From Omphiscola glabra (taxonomy: Eukaryota; Mollusca; Gastropoda; Lymnaeidae), in the NCBI GenBank assembly GCA_964017045.1, contig OZ024809.1, forward strand, positions 8,641,012 to 8,705,011: 64,000 bases of DNA. The letters are read 5' to 3'. The notes under the pieces were generated by a model. The model was not told the DNA's origin, made no database searches, and saw only the letters and a program-made list of their open reading frames with translations. Positions within the stretch are counted from its first letter, which is position 1. Each line of letters opens with the position of its first letter. This document shows positions 1 to 10,734 of the stretch, piece after piece. Position numbers and translations under genes: made by a program.

Positions 1-38
1 GTGTTACATTTAGTAGGAAATAGAGGAATAAGGTATTT

Positions 39-672
39 CGAAGCTTTTAATAAAAGGTAAGTTGAAGCTTTTAAAAAGGGTATGTTAAATGGTTGTAATA
101 AAAGTTATCTTGAAGCTGGTAATAAAAGATATGTTTAGGATTCTAATAAAAGTTATGTTGAAGCTGGTAATAAAAGATATGTTGATGATTCTAATAAAAG
201 TTATGTTGAAGCTGGTAATAAAAGATATGTTTAGGATTCTAATGAAAGTTATGTTGAAGCTGGTAATAAAAGATATGTTGAGGATTCTAATAAAAGTTAT
301 GTTGAAGCTGGTAATAAAAGATATGTTGATGATTCTAATAAAAGTTATGTTGAAGCTGGTAATAAAAGATATATTGATGATTCTAATAAAAGGTATGTTG
401 AAGCTGGTAATAAAAGGTATGTTGAAGCTGGTAATAAAAGATATGTTGAGGATTCTAATAAAAGGTATGTTGAAGCTGATAATAAAAGATATGTTGAGGA
501 TTCTAATAAAAGGTATGTTGAAGCTGGTAATAAAAGATATGTTGTGGATTCTAATAAAAAGTATGTTGAAGCTGGTAATAAAAGATATGTTGAGGATTCT
601 AATAAAAGGTATGTTGAGGATTCTAATAAAAGGTATGTTGAGGATTCTAATAAAAGGTATGTTAAAGCTTGA
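39..672. repeat. 24-bp minisatellite, partly dimeric (48 bp)
   Basis: About 26 tandem units of 24 bp. Two variants share a TAATAAAAGNTATGTTGA core: one carries GAAGCTGG and the other GAGGATTC. In the left part they alternate as a 48-bp dimer; at the right end the GAGGATTC form runs alone. The period is divisible by three and few stops occur, so long reading frames appear on both strands, but these are array artefacts. The array lies beyond the 3' end of the visible esterase exon and may be in its last intron. Confidence 0.95.
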
Positions 673-1230
673 GATAAAAAAAAAAACTTGAGGGCAGTAA
701 AAGTATATCTTCCGGCTAAGAGCTTTCTTCTAAAGACAAGGCAGAACAAGAAACTTTGAAAACAGTTTCAAAACTGGAGTGTTTAGAGTTTGCCAAAATG
801 CAATGGAATACTAAGTTATTGCCGGAAGTTCCATATAATAATTGATAATCAACTCGTTTATCAACTTTATATCGCTTTTAACAACCTTTAGTTCTGATTA
901 TTTAAAATAATTATCATGATTTTTAAAAAAAAAGAAATTATCGTAACGAACAGATTATCGACTTTTTAACAATCACTACTATCCCTTGAAAAGTCATTTT
1001 AAAATGTGTCATTGACATTCTTAGTTTCACACCTAATAACATTCTTATTTTAACAACTTATAACATTATTATTTTTAAAACCCTCGGCATCCGTTCTTAA
1101 ATTAGCATGATCATCATTAATTGAAAATAAATATCATCCTCATTACAGCAATTCCTATCTCTATATTATAGCACTGCTGGTTGCCACAGAAGACATTGCA
1201 CTGACAGGCAGCCAGACCACATAGACTCAC
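673..1230. other. No gene seen; probable intron of the esterase gene
   Basis: AT-rich sequence without a recognisable exon. The esterase reading frame runs on to a stop at 1117, but its last residues lose all family similarity, so this stretch is more likely intron than coding sequence. Confidence 0.5.
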
Positions 1231-1236
1231 TGACCC
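1225..1236 (-). other. Candidate 5' splice site ending the esterase exon
   Basis: Directly after the conserved NFAKTG block the minus strand reads GG/GTCAGTGAGT. Two donors are possible: one splits the Gly codon (G/GTCAGT, exon end 1235), the other uses the consensus GTGAGT (exon end 1231). Downstream codons are Cys-rich and unlike the family, consistent with intron. Confidence 0.65.
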
Positions 1237-2769
1237 AGTTTTGGCAAAGTTCGTCCAGTATCGCATCATGTCTCGGCTCAGCTTCTTCTCGGCCTCAGTG
1301 AAAGACAAGGTCCCGTTCAGGGGATGCCCGAAGGTGAACCAGATCTCGTCGGCGTGGAGGACCCCGGCCCACTCGGGCCACGGGCTCGCCGACCACCTGT
1401 GGTTGAACCAGTAGTAGTACACGGGGAGTTTTCGTTTCGCAAAGGCTTTGGCGAGATAGTTGACCGGACAGACGAAGTAGAAGTCGCTGATGGCGCGGTC
1501 CAAGGACTTCCGCAACAGTATTTCATCGTCTGGGTTCACCCAGTTCCGGTAATGAAATGCGATCGCGTCCTTCCCGATGTTGCTCATTGAATCTGAGAAA
1601 TAAGGGTAATATTCAAACATGGCCTCCACGACGGTTCGGTATGTAGCCTTACTAATCGGGCTGCTTGTGTTCCTCTTGAACCACTCTGAGAAGTAAAGCA
1701 TGAAGTAGGTCGCTTCGTTCTCGTTGCTGCCGATGAGGATTGGAATTTGCGGGAATAGCTCGTGATCTAACGAGTCCTTCGGATCCCTGCTGATGAGCAC
1801 TCCGTCCACCGTCGGGACGAAAGGGAACTGCACCATCCCCGTGGATATCATGTGATCGTGTTTCACGAAGTCTGTTGCGTTTTTGGTGCGCATGCACCGT
1901 GTGACGTATCTGTCGTCTCCGTCCTTGTAGCAACCCACGTTTCTGGCTAACTGGCGTGACCTTGAAACAAGTGCGTTTTTCGGCAGGGCCCCCCATTTTG
2001 CCTGAGGAGAACCGCTTTGGAGGATCGCTTTTTGGAAATAATTCCTACACGTATTGCACAGAAGTAAGAGGCCCACACTGACGGCCCCGGCGCTTTCTCC
2101 CATGATGGTCACATTTTCTGGACTCCCCCCGACTTTTTCGATGTTTTTTGAGATCCACTCAAGCGCCATCCTTTGGTCCCCCAGTCCGGCGTTCCCTGGC
2201 GCTTCTGATGTTTCTAGGGTCAGAAAGCCCAGGGAGCCGACCCTGTATTGCATTGATACAACTATGATATCATTCTCAACGGCCAGATGGTGGGCCATGT
2301 AGATATCCAGCGTCGAAGACCCACTGTAGAACGCACCCCCGTATATCCAGACGATCACGGCCTTATCTTTATACGGAGGGTTAGTCCTGGGCACCCAAAC
2401 ATTTAAATATAAGCAATCCTCGCTGGTCGGCGTGTTGGCGTTCCACATTGTAGCACCGGGGAAGTCACCGAAAAACTCATCATTGACCTGAATGCAAGAA
2501 TTGGGAAGTCTGGTAGCATTGAAGGTGTATCCCCGACGCGCGATCGGTTCTGGGTGTCGGTACCGGAGATCTCCGATCGGGGCTTTGGCGAATGGGATCC
2601 CATAGAAAACATCGACTTTTTTCTCATTGGTTGTGATGGTGAAGCCGCGGACCGGGCCCTCAGTCGTTTCCCAGAGCGGAGCCTCACCCCACTCATGGGA
2701 GACGTGGCCGATGACAAGGGCCAGGACGTTGCACGACACGAGAAATATCCTGACATGGTCTACAGCCAT
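1231..2769 (-). CDS. Cholinesterase-type carboxylesterase (acetylcholinesterase-like), large exon, C-terminus missing
   Basis: Alpha/beta-hydrolase of the type-B carboxylesterase/cholinesterase family, which hydrolyses choline or other carboxyl esters and is normally secreted or membrane anchored. The first 25 or so residues after ATG 2769 look like a signal peptide. Visible motifs: EDCLYLNVW (118-126), oxyanion-hole region YGGAFYSG (143-150, with Ala at the usual third Gly), nucleophile elbow GESAGA with Ser226, acid Glu352 in SNENEATYF, and His472 in PEWAGVLHADE. Trp109 in MWNAN matches the choline-binding Trp of acetylcholinesterase. Tyr355-Phe356 and Phe317 match gorge and acyl-pocket aromatics, while another acyl-pocket Phe appears to be Val. 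Cys92/Cys119 and Cys280/Cys292 fit the two conserved loops; Cys434 should pair with a C-terminal Cys not seen here. Similarity stops after YWTNFAKTG (504-512) at a splice donor, so 50-60 residues are expected on a further exon. The frame stays open to 1117. Family confident; acetylcholinesterase versus paralogue uncertain. Confidence 0.9.
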
Positions 2770-2858
2770 CGCGGGAAGAAATGACGCTTGGCCTAGATGC
2801 CTGGTTCACCTGTCCACGTCCAGGTGGGTTTTGCCGATCCAGTCAAGGTAGATCTCCT

Positions 2859-2874
2859 TTCTGTGTAAAAGAAC
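2859..2874 (-). other. Candidate 3' splice site in the esterase 5' UTR
   Basis: On the minus strand, TTCTTTTACACAG precedes AAAGGAGATC, a good acceptor about 90 bases upstream of the esterase ATG. The exon would start near 2860, implying a further upstream 5' UTR exon to the right. Confidence 0.5.
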
Positions 2875-3424
2875 ATAAAGTAATAATTATTGTACTTTGT
2901 AATTTACAAATGTAGTTATTGCAATGTATAAAATAAATTGCAGATATTTTAATGTGTAATATAAAATGTAATTATTTTACTGCCTAATGAAAATATTATC
3001 ACGCTGTGTAAATTAAGATATAATTTTTACATGCAATATAAGAGATATAAGGTACTTTTTTCACCGTAAAATATAAAATGTAATAATGGCACCGAGAACT
3101 ATAAAATATAGAAAGAAGAATGTGTACTATAAAATATAGTCATATTGTGTACTAAAATAGTCTTGAGAATGTGAACTATAAAATACAATTATTGTACTAT
3201 AAAATATAAAATACAATTATTGCACTGTAAAATATAAAATACAATTTTTGCACTGGAAAATATAAAATACAATTATTGCACTGGAAAATATAAAATACAA
3301 TTATTGCACTGTAAAATATAAAATACAATTATTGCACTGTAAAATATAAAATACAATTATTGCACCGTAAAATATAAAATATAACTATTGCACTGTAAAC
3401 TATAAAATACATTTATTGCACTGC
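2875..3424. repeat. 28-bp AT-rich minisatellite (degenerate to the left)
   Basis: Units of about 28 bp containing ATTGCACTGTAAAATATAAA are well preserved from about 3176 to 3424 (about 9 copies). From about 2875 to 3175 only decayed, irregular versions (TGTAAT, ATAAAATGTAAT) remain. Confidence 0.8.
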
Positions 3425-4082
3425 TCGTTTTAAAATGTAAATAGTGCTCGATGTAAATCGAAATGTAATTATAGTAATGTAATATAATGTAAGACTAGAA
3501 TATATGACCCGATGACATCGGAATAATAATGGTAGGTCCTTTGGGATAATTTCTACCTGATATTGTAAAAAACTCATCACAATTCCTAACTTTAAAAAAG
3601 AAGTATATGTGTCATAATATTTACGTTTCTAACATCATTAACTTTTGGGAAGCACTTATCTGCTATATATTAAACGCTTACCCTACTCCCTTTCAACCCC
3701 TAAAGTACTTTTTTCTGCCCTCTTAACATGAACTAAAATTATCGAATCTGAATTATCACTAATTGTATCACTTTTGTCTATAAGGAAATTAATTGAGGGA
3801 CGATTTCTACGCTAGAGAAATACTTTAGATTTACCACTTTTTTCGTGCCCTTGAACAACAACTTTTTTTCTCTCTAAAAGTTGTGAAAACATAATCTTAA
3901 ATGTATCAAAAATATACATGTTATATAAATTTATTTTATATAAAAGGAATTTGATATATTGATATATTCTTCAAATATTAAAAAAAAACGTTTGCCTTGT
4001 TTTTTCAATTATACACTATCGGAAACTCGTACATCAAAGAGTTCTTTTATCTAAAGAAGAATCTCGCAAACGTTTTTTTTCA
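3425..4082. other. AT-rich stretch, no gene seen
   Basis: No coding, RNA or mobile-element signature was recognised. Short oligo-A and oligo-T runs are present. Confidence 0.5.
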
Positions 4083-4162
4083 TGTCTATAACAGACTTGA
4101 GTGTCTATAACAGACTTGGGTGTCTATAACAGACTTGAGTGTCTATAACAGACTTGAGTGTC
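4083..4162. repeat. 19-bp tandem repeat, about 4 copies
   Basis: TGTCTATAACAGACTTGAG repeats directly four times, with one G variant. A short AT-rich stretch of no recognised function follows to 4449. Confidence 0.9.
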
Positions 4163-4449
4163 TTTTCTTTTTTTTAAATTTTAATTGTTAATCTTATAAA
4201 AATACAAACCAACTTAACTCTTTGCAAATTAAAAACTAAAATATATTTTCATTATTTTGAAGAAAATATTAACCCGTCAATATTTTTCAAAATTAAATTT
4301 TCAATTGTGTGTAAAATGATTGGGTTTTGATATTCATGGGTATATTTAAATAAATGTATCCACGTTTCGTTAACGCCGTTGATTTTCTTAATTGGTAAAA
4401 ATAAGTTTATTTGTAAAAAGAGAATGTAAGATCTCTTTTTTTTCACTAA

Positions 4450-5300
4450 TGTAATACCACAGTCAGCATTGGTGGCAGAACAATCACCAACCTACGCTTT
4501 GCGGATGACATAGATGGACTGGATGGAAGCGAAGAAGAACTAGCCAACCTGGTAAAGCGTCTACAAAAGACTTCATCGTCCTTTGGCATGCAAATCAGTG
4601 CAGAAAAGACAAAAATGATGACACATAGCACCACTGGCATCACCCCTGAAATTAAGGTCTGGGCGGAAAGATTAGAGACAGTTGGCAGCTTCAAATACAT
4701 CGGAGCAATAGTCTCAGAAGAAGGCTCCAAGCCCGAATTGATGGCCAGGATTGTGCAGACCACAACAGCACTAAAGATGCTCAAGAAAATATGGAACGAC
4801 AAAAATATAGCTCCCAACACCAAAATCAGGCTGATGCGCTCATTAATCCTCTCCATTTTTTTATATGCCTGTGAGTCCTGGACATTAACAGCAGAACTTG
4901 AAAAGAAGATAAAGGCGATGGAGATGAGATGTTACAGAAGCATTCTTGGCATCTGCTATAGAGACCATATCACCAATGAACAAGTAAAAGAAAGGATTCG
5001 TCAAGCAACTGGGCAGTACGATGACCTCCTGGCGTATGTAAAAAAGCGCAAACTTGAATGGTATGGCCACGTGACCAGAAAACAAGGGCTCGCCAAAGAA
5101 ATCTTGCAGGGCACAACTAAAGGAGGAAGAAGAATAGGAAGACAGAGGAAAAGATGGGAAGATAACATCAAAGAATGGACGGGATTACAACTAGGCGATA
5201 CTATGCATAGGGCAGGAGACCGAGAGGAATGGAAAAGAATCGTTTTGATGTCATCTGTAGCGCCCCAACGGTCGAAAGACTACGGGACATGATGATGATA
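4450..5300 (+). mobile_element. 5'-truncated non-LTR retrotransposon, reverse transcriptase C-terminal part
   Basis: Open frame from about 4450 to the stop at 5290-5292. It begins inside the reverse transcriptase palm: GGRTITNLRFADDIDGL, with the FADD catalytic box at 4498-4509. Then come the GMQISAEKTK block (ATG 4588), the FKYIGAIVSEEG strand, and a C-terminal segment with ACESWTL, WYGHV (5059-5073) and a basic GGRRIGRQRKRW stretch. This layout is typical of the endonuclease-reverse transcriptase LINEs common in molluscs and other invertebrates, probably RTE-related; the clade is a guess. The endonuclease domain and most of the polymerase are missing, as expected for 5' truncation during target-primed insertion. 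The stop is followed by a short (TGA) repeat that may be the 3' tail. The remaining frame has no internal stop, suggesting a fairly recent insertion. No clear target duplication was found. Confidence 0.9.
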
Positions 5301-5360
5301 AATACAACGTAAAAATATACCTCTGATATGTATGTACTCAAGAATGTTAATTATCAAATA

Positions 5361-5720
5361 TAGTCCTTTATTTCTCCCAACCCCACCCCCGGGGTGGAAA
5401 GGGGGCATTAGAGACGTAAAATATATCCACCCCAGCCCAAGAAAGTCCGGCCCGGTTGCTGTGTTAAAGCAGCACCCCGGCCGTCCAGGTGTTCCTTCTC
5501 TGATGTCGTCTCACTCACATAGTCAATCGAGTGGAAGAGTGGGTGAGGCTGTCTCAGGGGCGGAGGGCCCCCGGCATGCCGCTTTGCGGCCTGACTGGAC
5601 TAAAGACCACTGGGGGAGTGGTTGAATGCCAGTTGGGAGAGGCGGTGGTGTGCTGGGGAAGACTCCATGAACTTCGGCTCGATAGTTTTTCTGATTTTCT
5701 TAAGTAGTAGTCCTTTATTT
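5361..5720. mobile_element. Candidate retroposed insertion with 13-bp direct repeats
   Basis: TAGTCCTTTATTT occurs exactly at 5361-5373 and again at 5708-5720. Between them lies about 334 bp of GC-rich sequence that contrasts with the AT-rich surroundings. No terminal inverted repeats are seen, so a LINE- or SINE-type insertion with a 13-bp target duplication is the simplest reading. A 97-residue frame at 5332-5625 runs through it without recognisable domains. Confidence 0.5.
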
Positions 5721-6252
5721 TTAGACGTATCTTGTGTTGCCTGGGGAAAAATGACCCCCCTCCCCTTCCCCCCCCCCCACTATTTTAAATAAAAATAATA
5801 AAATCTTCCACCGGATTGTAGTCGCTTCCATACACTAAAATATGTTGGACTTCATTTGGTTTGTTCTTTTTGGATGAGTTATAAGTGAATTAGTGAATGC
5901 TATTTGGCTATGGAGTTTTGCTGAAATGATTGAATTAAACGGCATTTTCTTATTAGAAGAAATTTAGAGGCTACGTTTTTATCACGTGATAAATTTAATA
6001 AAAGTAAATTTTGGAATGAAAAAAGTAAATAATTATTAAATGTTAAAAATACAAAGCTAAAATGTTTTTTTTTTTTTTTTATTAACAATTTAAAAAGCAG
6101 TTAATTATATTTATAAATTTTACCTTTAAGAAGGGTAAAATGCATTATCAGTTTTGTAACGCGCGGTTGATAAACTAAAGAAAATCAAAAGATTTGGCTA
6201 AATAGGCAATTCACGCTATGACATCATTTGCTTGTTTATTTTCTATTTTTCC

Positions 6253-6283
<31 letters not shown>

Positions 6284-6446
6284 GGAGCGTGTTGGTTTTT
6301 TTTAAATAGGTTTAAAAAAAAATGTTTTTATGCTAACCACACTCTACCGTTTTCTGAAGGTTTGTTTTGAAAAGGGTCTAAAAATAGATCACTTTATTAG
6401 TTTCTTGATTAATGTAGCACGGACAGGCAACCTGGGGTTTCGGTGA
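5721..6446. other. No gene seen; long homopolymer runs
   Basis: AT-rich sequence with a C run near 5768-5778, a T run near 6064-6080 and a 23-base G run at 6263-6285. No reading frame of interest. Confidence 0.6.
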
Positions 6447-7175
6447 TCTTCACCCTGTCCGTGGACCACCATTTAGTGAGCGTCACCTTGTCTGTGAACC
6501 ACCATTTAGCGAGTGACATATTGTCTGTGAACCACCATTTAGCGAGCGACACCTTGTCTGTGAACCACCATTTAGCGAGTGACATATTGTCTGTGAACCA
6601 CCATTTAGTGAGCGACACCTTGTCTGTGAACCACCATTTAGCGAGTGACATATTGTCTGTGAACCACCATTTAGCGAGCGACACCTTGTCTGTGAACCAC
6701 CATTTAGCGAGTGACATATTGTCTGTGAACCACCATTTAGCGAGCGACATATTGTCTGTGAACCACCATTTAGTGAGTGACATATTGTCTGTGAACCACC
6801 ATTTAGTGAGCGTCACCTTGTCTGTGAACCACCATTTAGTGAGTGACACCTTGTCTGTGAACCACCATTTAGTGAGTGACATATTGTCTGTGAACCACCA
6901 TTTAGTGAGCGTCACCTTGTCTGTGAACCACCATTTAGCGAGCGACACCTTTTCTGTGAACCACCATTTAGCGAGTGACATATTGTCTGTGAACCACCAT
7001 TTAGCGAGCGTCACCTTGTCTGTGAACCACCATTTGTGAATGTCACCTTGTCTATGGACCACTATTTAGTGAACGTCACCTTGTCTGTGGACCACCATTT
7101 AGTGAACGTCACCTAGTCTGTGGACCACCATTTAGTGAACGTTACCTTGTCTGTGGACCACCTTTTGGTGAATGC
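6447..7175. repeat. 33-bp minisatellite, about 22 copies
   Basis: Units built on CTGTGAACCACCATTTAG followed by a variable GTGAGCGTCA / GCGAGTGACAT part. The two variants partly alternate. The right edge (7040-7175) carries a GTGGACC variant. Long frames on both strands come from the 33-bp period and are not considered genes. Confidence 0.95.
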
Positions 7176-7287
7176 TGCCCTACGTGACCAACTTTGATAG
7201 ACCCCCGCTCTCCTAAATAAGACTAGGCAACTTCTTTCCTAGGGCGAGGTCACAATTAAGAAACTACTGCAGTAACTACACTTTTCA

Positions 7288-7399
7288 CAATACTTTTATT
7301 GGGGAACAACACTCTTCTAGGGGTAAAAACGCTTTTCGGGGCGTAAAATAACACTATTGTATGGTAACAATGCTATTCTAGGGTAACAGCACTTTTATA
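7288..7399. repeat. Degenerate left part of a 19-bp minisatellite
   Basis: Irregular units of CTAGGGTAACAACACTTTT type, clearly related to the cleaner array to the right of the SINE. The SINE appears to have inserted into this array. Confidence 0.7.
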
Positions 7400-7538
7400 G
7401 AGTTTCCTTCTCTTAGATGAGTTGCCATCCAAGGTTAAAGAGTCCCATCCCTGGTGAGGTTTTTGGCTTTGGTGGGGATTGAACTCCAGACCATGATTGT
7501 GATTGGATCACTTTAGATAACTCGGCCACACAGCGCTC
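7400..7538 (-). mobile_element. tRNA-derived SINE, partial copy
   Basis: On the minus strand this reads as a pol III head: A box TGGCCGAGTTA (7518-7528) and B box GTTCAATCCC (7475-7484), followed by a body segment with TTAACCTTGGATGGCAACTC and AGAGAAGGAAACT. The same order and near-identical body occur in the plus-strand copy at 61514, so this is a dispersed family. The copy stops after the first part of the body. It lies inside a 19-bp minisatellite. Confidence 0.85.
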
Positions 7539-7775
7539 CGACAACACTTTTCTAGAGAAACAACATTATCTAGGGTAAAAACACTTTTCTAGAGTAACAA
7601 CACTTTTCTAGAGTAACAAGACTTTTCTAGAGTAACAACACTTTCTAGAGTAACAACACTTTTCTAGAATAACAGCACTCTTCTAGAGTAAGAACACTTT
7701 TCTAGAGTAACAACACTTTTATTGAGTAACAACACTTTTCTAGAGTAGCAATACTTTTCTAGAATTACAACAATT
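7539..7775. repeat. 19-bp minisatellite, about 12 copies
   Basis: AACACTTTTCTAGAGTAAC repeats with small variation. Each good unit contains TCTAGA. It continues the array interrupted by the SINE at 7400-7538. Confidence 0.9.
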
Positions 7776-8013
7776 TTATTAAATATAATTTCGTCCCCAC
7801 TGGATTACAACGAGCTATAAAAACAGTAGGTTGAAAATATTTCACACGGCCGAACTGAATAACGAGAAGTTCACAAAACTTCATCGACGATTTCACAACT
7901 ACACTATATCTAGGACGACTGTCAGCTCATCGACTGCCACTGACACTAACACGACTCTCCATACACTCTCCATAGTTGTGCATAGGTTTCCCCCACGTCT
8001 CTAAACGCCCTGA
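7776..8013. other. No gene seen
   Basis: Short unique stretch between two minisatellites, without a recognised feature. Confidence 0.5.
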
Positions 8014-8809
8014 CCCAGATAACTCCGGCACCTAGGCCCCCACCCCAGAAAAATCCAACACATTAGCCCAAACCAGATACTTCCAGCACTTTGGCGCCCC
8101 CACTTCATCCCAGATACTTCCAGCACTTTGGCGCCCCACTTCATCCCGGATACTTCCAGCACGTTTCCCCACCTCATCCCAGATAATTCCAGCTCATTTC
8201 CCCACATCATCCCAGATAATTCCAGCTCATTTCCCCACCTCATCCCATATAATTCCAGCTCATTTCCCCACATCATCCCAGATAATTCCAGCTCATTTCC
8301 CCACATCATCCCAGATAATTCCAGCTCATTTACCCACATCATCCCAGATAATTCCAGCTCATTTCCCCACCTCATCCCAGATAATTCCAGCTCATTTCCT
8401 CATCTTATACCAGATAATTCCAGAACATTTCCCACCTCATTCCAGATAATTCCAGCACATTTCCTCATCTTATCCCAGATAATTCAAACACATTTGCCCC
8501 ACCTTATTCCAGATAATTCAAACACATTTGCCCCTCCTTATCCCAGATAATTCAAACACATTTGCCCCACCTTATCCCAGATAATTCAAACACATTTGCC
8601 TCATCTTATCCCAGATAATTCAAACTCATTTGCCCCACGTTATCCCAGATAATTCAAACACATTTGCCCCACCTTATCCCAGATAATTCCAGCACATTGA
8701 TCCCACCTCATCCCAGATAATTCAAACACATTTGTCCCACCTTATCCCAGATAATTCCAGCACATTGATCCCACCTCATCCCAGATAATTCCAGCACCAC
8801 TCTCCCACC
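8014..8809. repeat. 33/34-bp minisatellite, about 23 copies
   Basis: Units contain CATCCCAGATAATTCCAGC followed by a C-rich segment. To about 8400 the unit is 33 bp with CAGCTCATTTCCCC; further right a 34-bp form with CAAACACATTTGCCCC predominates. The left edge is degenerate. Confidence 0.93.
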
Positions 8810-9044
8810 CCTTCCAGTAATGTAGTCGGCCGTATACATCTTGAGGCGTGGTACCAAAGTAATACATAAATGTTGGGGTGGGGTGGTGAGGGGGGAGATG
8901 GGGATCAGTTTTGGGTTCCAATTTGGGGACTATTTCAGGCAACCGCCCACGTGATCCTGTGGCCATTTATTGGCAATATTGACTGATTGCTTTGACTGGA
9001 GCATCTCTTCATTTTGAGTCTGGCATCTTCTTTCCATCGTTTCA
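8810..9044. other. Unique spacer, no gene seen
   Basis: About 235 bases between arrays, with a G-rich patch around 8875-8900. Nothing recognisable. Confidence 0.5.
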
Positions 9045-9668
9045 GGAAGCGGTCCTAAGACTCTTGTGAAGGGGTCCAGTGACTGGTGTGAAGGGGTGCA
9101 GTGCCTGGTGTGAAGGGGTGCAGTGCCTGGTGTGAAGGAGTCCAATGACTGGTGTGAAGGGGTGCAATGACTGGTGTGAAGGGGTGCAGTGAATAGTGTG
9201 AAAGGGTTCAGTGACTGGTGTGAAGGGGTCCAATGACTGGTGTGAAGGGGTGCAGTGACTGGTTTGAAGGGGTGCAGTGCCTGGTGTGAAGGGGTCCAGT
9301 GCCTGGTGTGAAGGGGTCCACTGACTGGTGTGAAGGGGTCCAAAGACTGGTGTGAAAGGTACGGTGCCTGGTGTGAAGGGGTCCAATGACTGGTGTGAAG
9401 GGATGCAGTGCCTGGTGTGAAGGGGCGCAGTGTCTGGTATGAAAGGGTCAGGTGATTGGTGTGAAGGGGTCCAATGACTGGTGTGAAGGGGTCCAATGAA
9501 TGGTGTGAAGGGGTCCAATGACTGGTGTAAAGGGTCCAATGACTGGTGTGAAAGGTACGATGCCTGTTGTGAAGGGGTCCAATGACTGGTTCACAAGGGT
9601 CCGATGACTGGTATGAAAGGGTGCAGGGCCTGGTATGAAAGGGTCCGGTGATTGGTGTGAGCTGATGT
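9045..9668. repeat. 22-bp minisatellite, about 28 copies
   Basis: Units read GTGTGAAGGGGTCCAGTGAC with variation at CCAGT/GCAGT and GACTG/GCCTG. Because 22 is not divisible by three, each frame cycles through three peptide phases. The long minus-strand frames are array artefacts. Confidence 0.93.
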
Positions 9669-9739
9669 AAGACCTGTATGTTTTGTTAGCTCCACCAAAC
9701 TTAATAGAAGAGTCGGGATTGTTCAAAAGTCAACACGAA

Positions 9740-10005
9740 AACGTCGGCGAATAGACCTGAAATGGGCATATGAGCCTGTCACTTATTGACCTTAACGTGG
9801 GATGACCTTTAAATGGACGTACGAGCTTAACGTGGGAGGATGTCGTATTGATATAAATGTGTGCGTATTGGATTTAACGTTGGCCTGTTGACCTTAAAAG
9901 AACGTTTTGATTTTGAAAGGGCGTATTGCCCTTAAAGTGGGCGTATGGGCATTAACTTGGGTGTACTGGCCTTAACGTGGGCGTATGAAGCTAAGTGTGA
10001 ACGGA
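9740..10005. repeat. Degenerate tandem repeat, about 20 bp
   Basis: Repeated CCTTAACGTGGGCGTATG-like units with many changes and length differences; an old, decayed minisatellite. Confidence 0.65.
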
Positions 10006-10190
10006 TTGACGTCACTGAAAAGCCTGCCCATAACTCAATCACAGCCATGATGTTCACTGAACACACTGAGTGACAGAGACCAATGCGGGGAGTATGTGAG
10101 ACCCAATAAACGAGTCATGTGGACTCCCCTTACGGCTACAGATGAGACAGTGTTTGTTCTCTTTGGTGTTGTACTCTCCGGTGTATAGGC
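10006..10190. other. Unique spacer, no gene seen
   Basis: No coding or mobile-element signal recognised. Confidence 0.5.
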
Positions 10191-10615
10191 TGACTGGATG
10201 AGCTTGCTGGATGTTCTGACTCGATGGGCTCACTGGGCGGGCTGACTGGATGGTATGGCTGCATGGGATGGCTGGATGAGATGTCTGGATGGGCTTACTG
10301 CGTGGGATGGATGGATGGGCATGGCTGTATTAGCTTACTGGTTGGGCTTACTATATGGGATGACTTGAATGGATGGTTGAATGGGATGACTGAAAAGATG
10401 GCTGGATAGGATGGCTGGATGGGACGGCTGGATGGGATGGCTGGATTGGCTGGCTGGATGGGCTTACTGGATGGGATGGCTGGATGGGATGGCTGTATGG
10501 GCTTACTAGATGGGATGACTGGATTGGATAGTTGAATGGGATGACTGATGAGATGGCTGGATAGGATGGCTGCATGGGATGGCTGCATGGGATGGCTGGA
10601 TGGGATGACTGGAAG
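10191..10615. repeat. GGATGGCTGGATG-type degenerate minisatellite
   Basis: Short units of about 10 bp (GGATGGGATG, GCTGGATGG), grouped into longer irregular blocks with GGGCTTACT inserts. The plus strand has few C; the complementary frames are rich in Ser and Pro and are not real genes. Confidence 0.85.
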
Positions 10616-10734
10616 TGAAGACAGCAAGTCAGTCAGAACGACAGTTTTGCCGATATGAAGAAAGGCTTTGGTTTCTTTCCCCAGAGGGTTGAACATTCCA
10701 TATCTTGTGGTTTCCGAGATTTAGAAATAAACGA

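Noticed and set aside
1652..1996. 114-residue minus-strand frame inside the esterase
   Set aside because: Shadow frame of the esterase coding sequence.
6409..7062. 217-residue frame on the minus strand
   Set aside because: 33-bp array read in frame; no unique domain.
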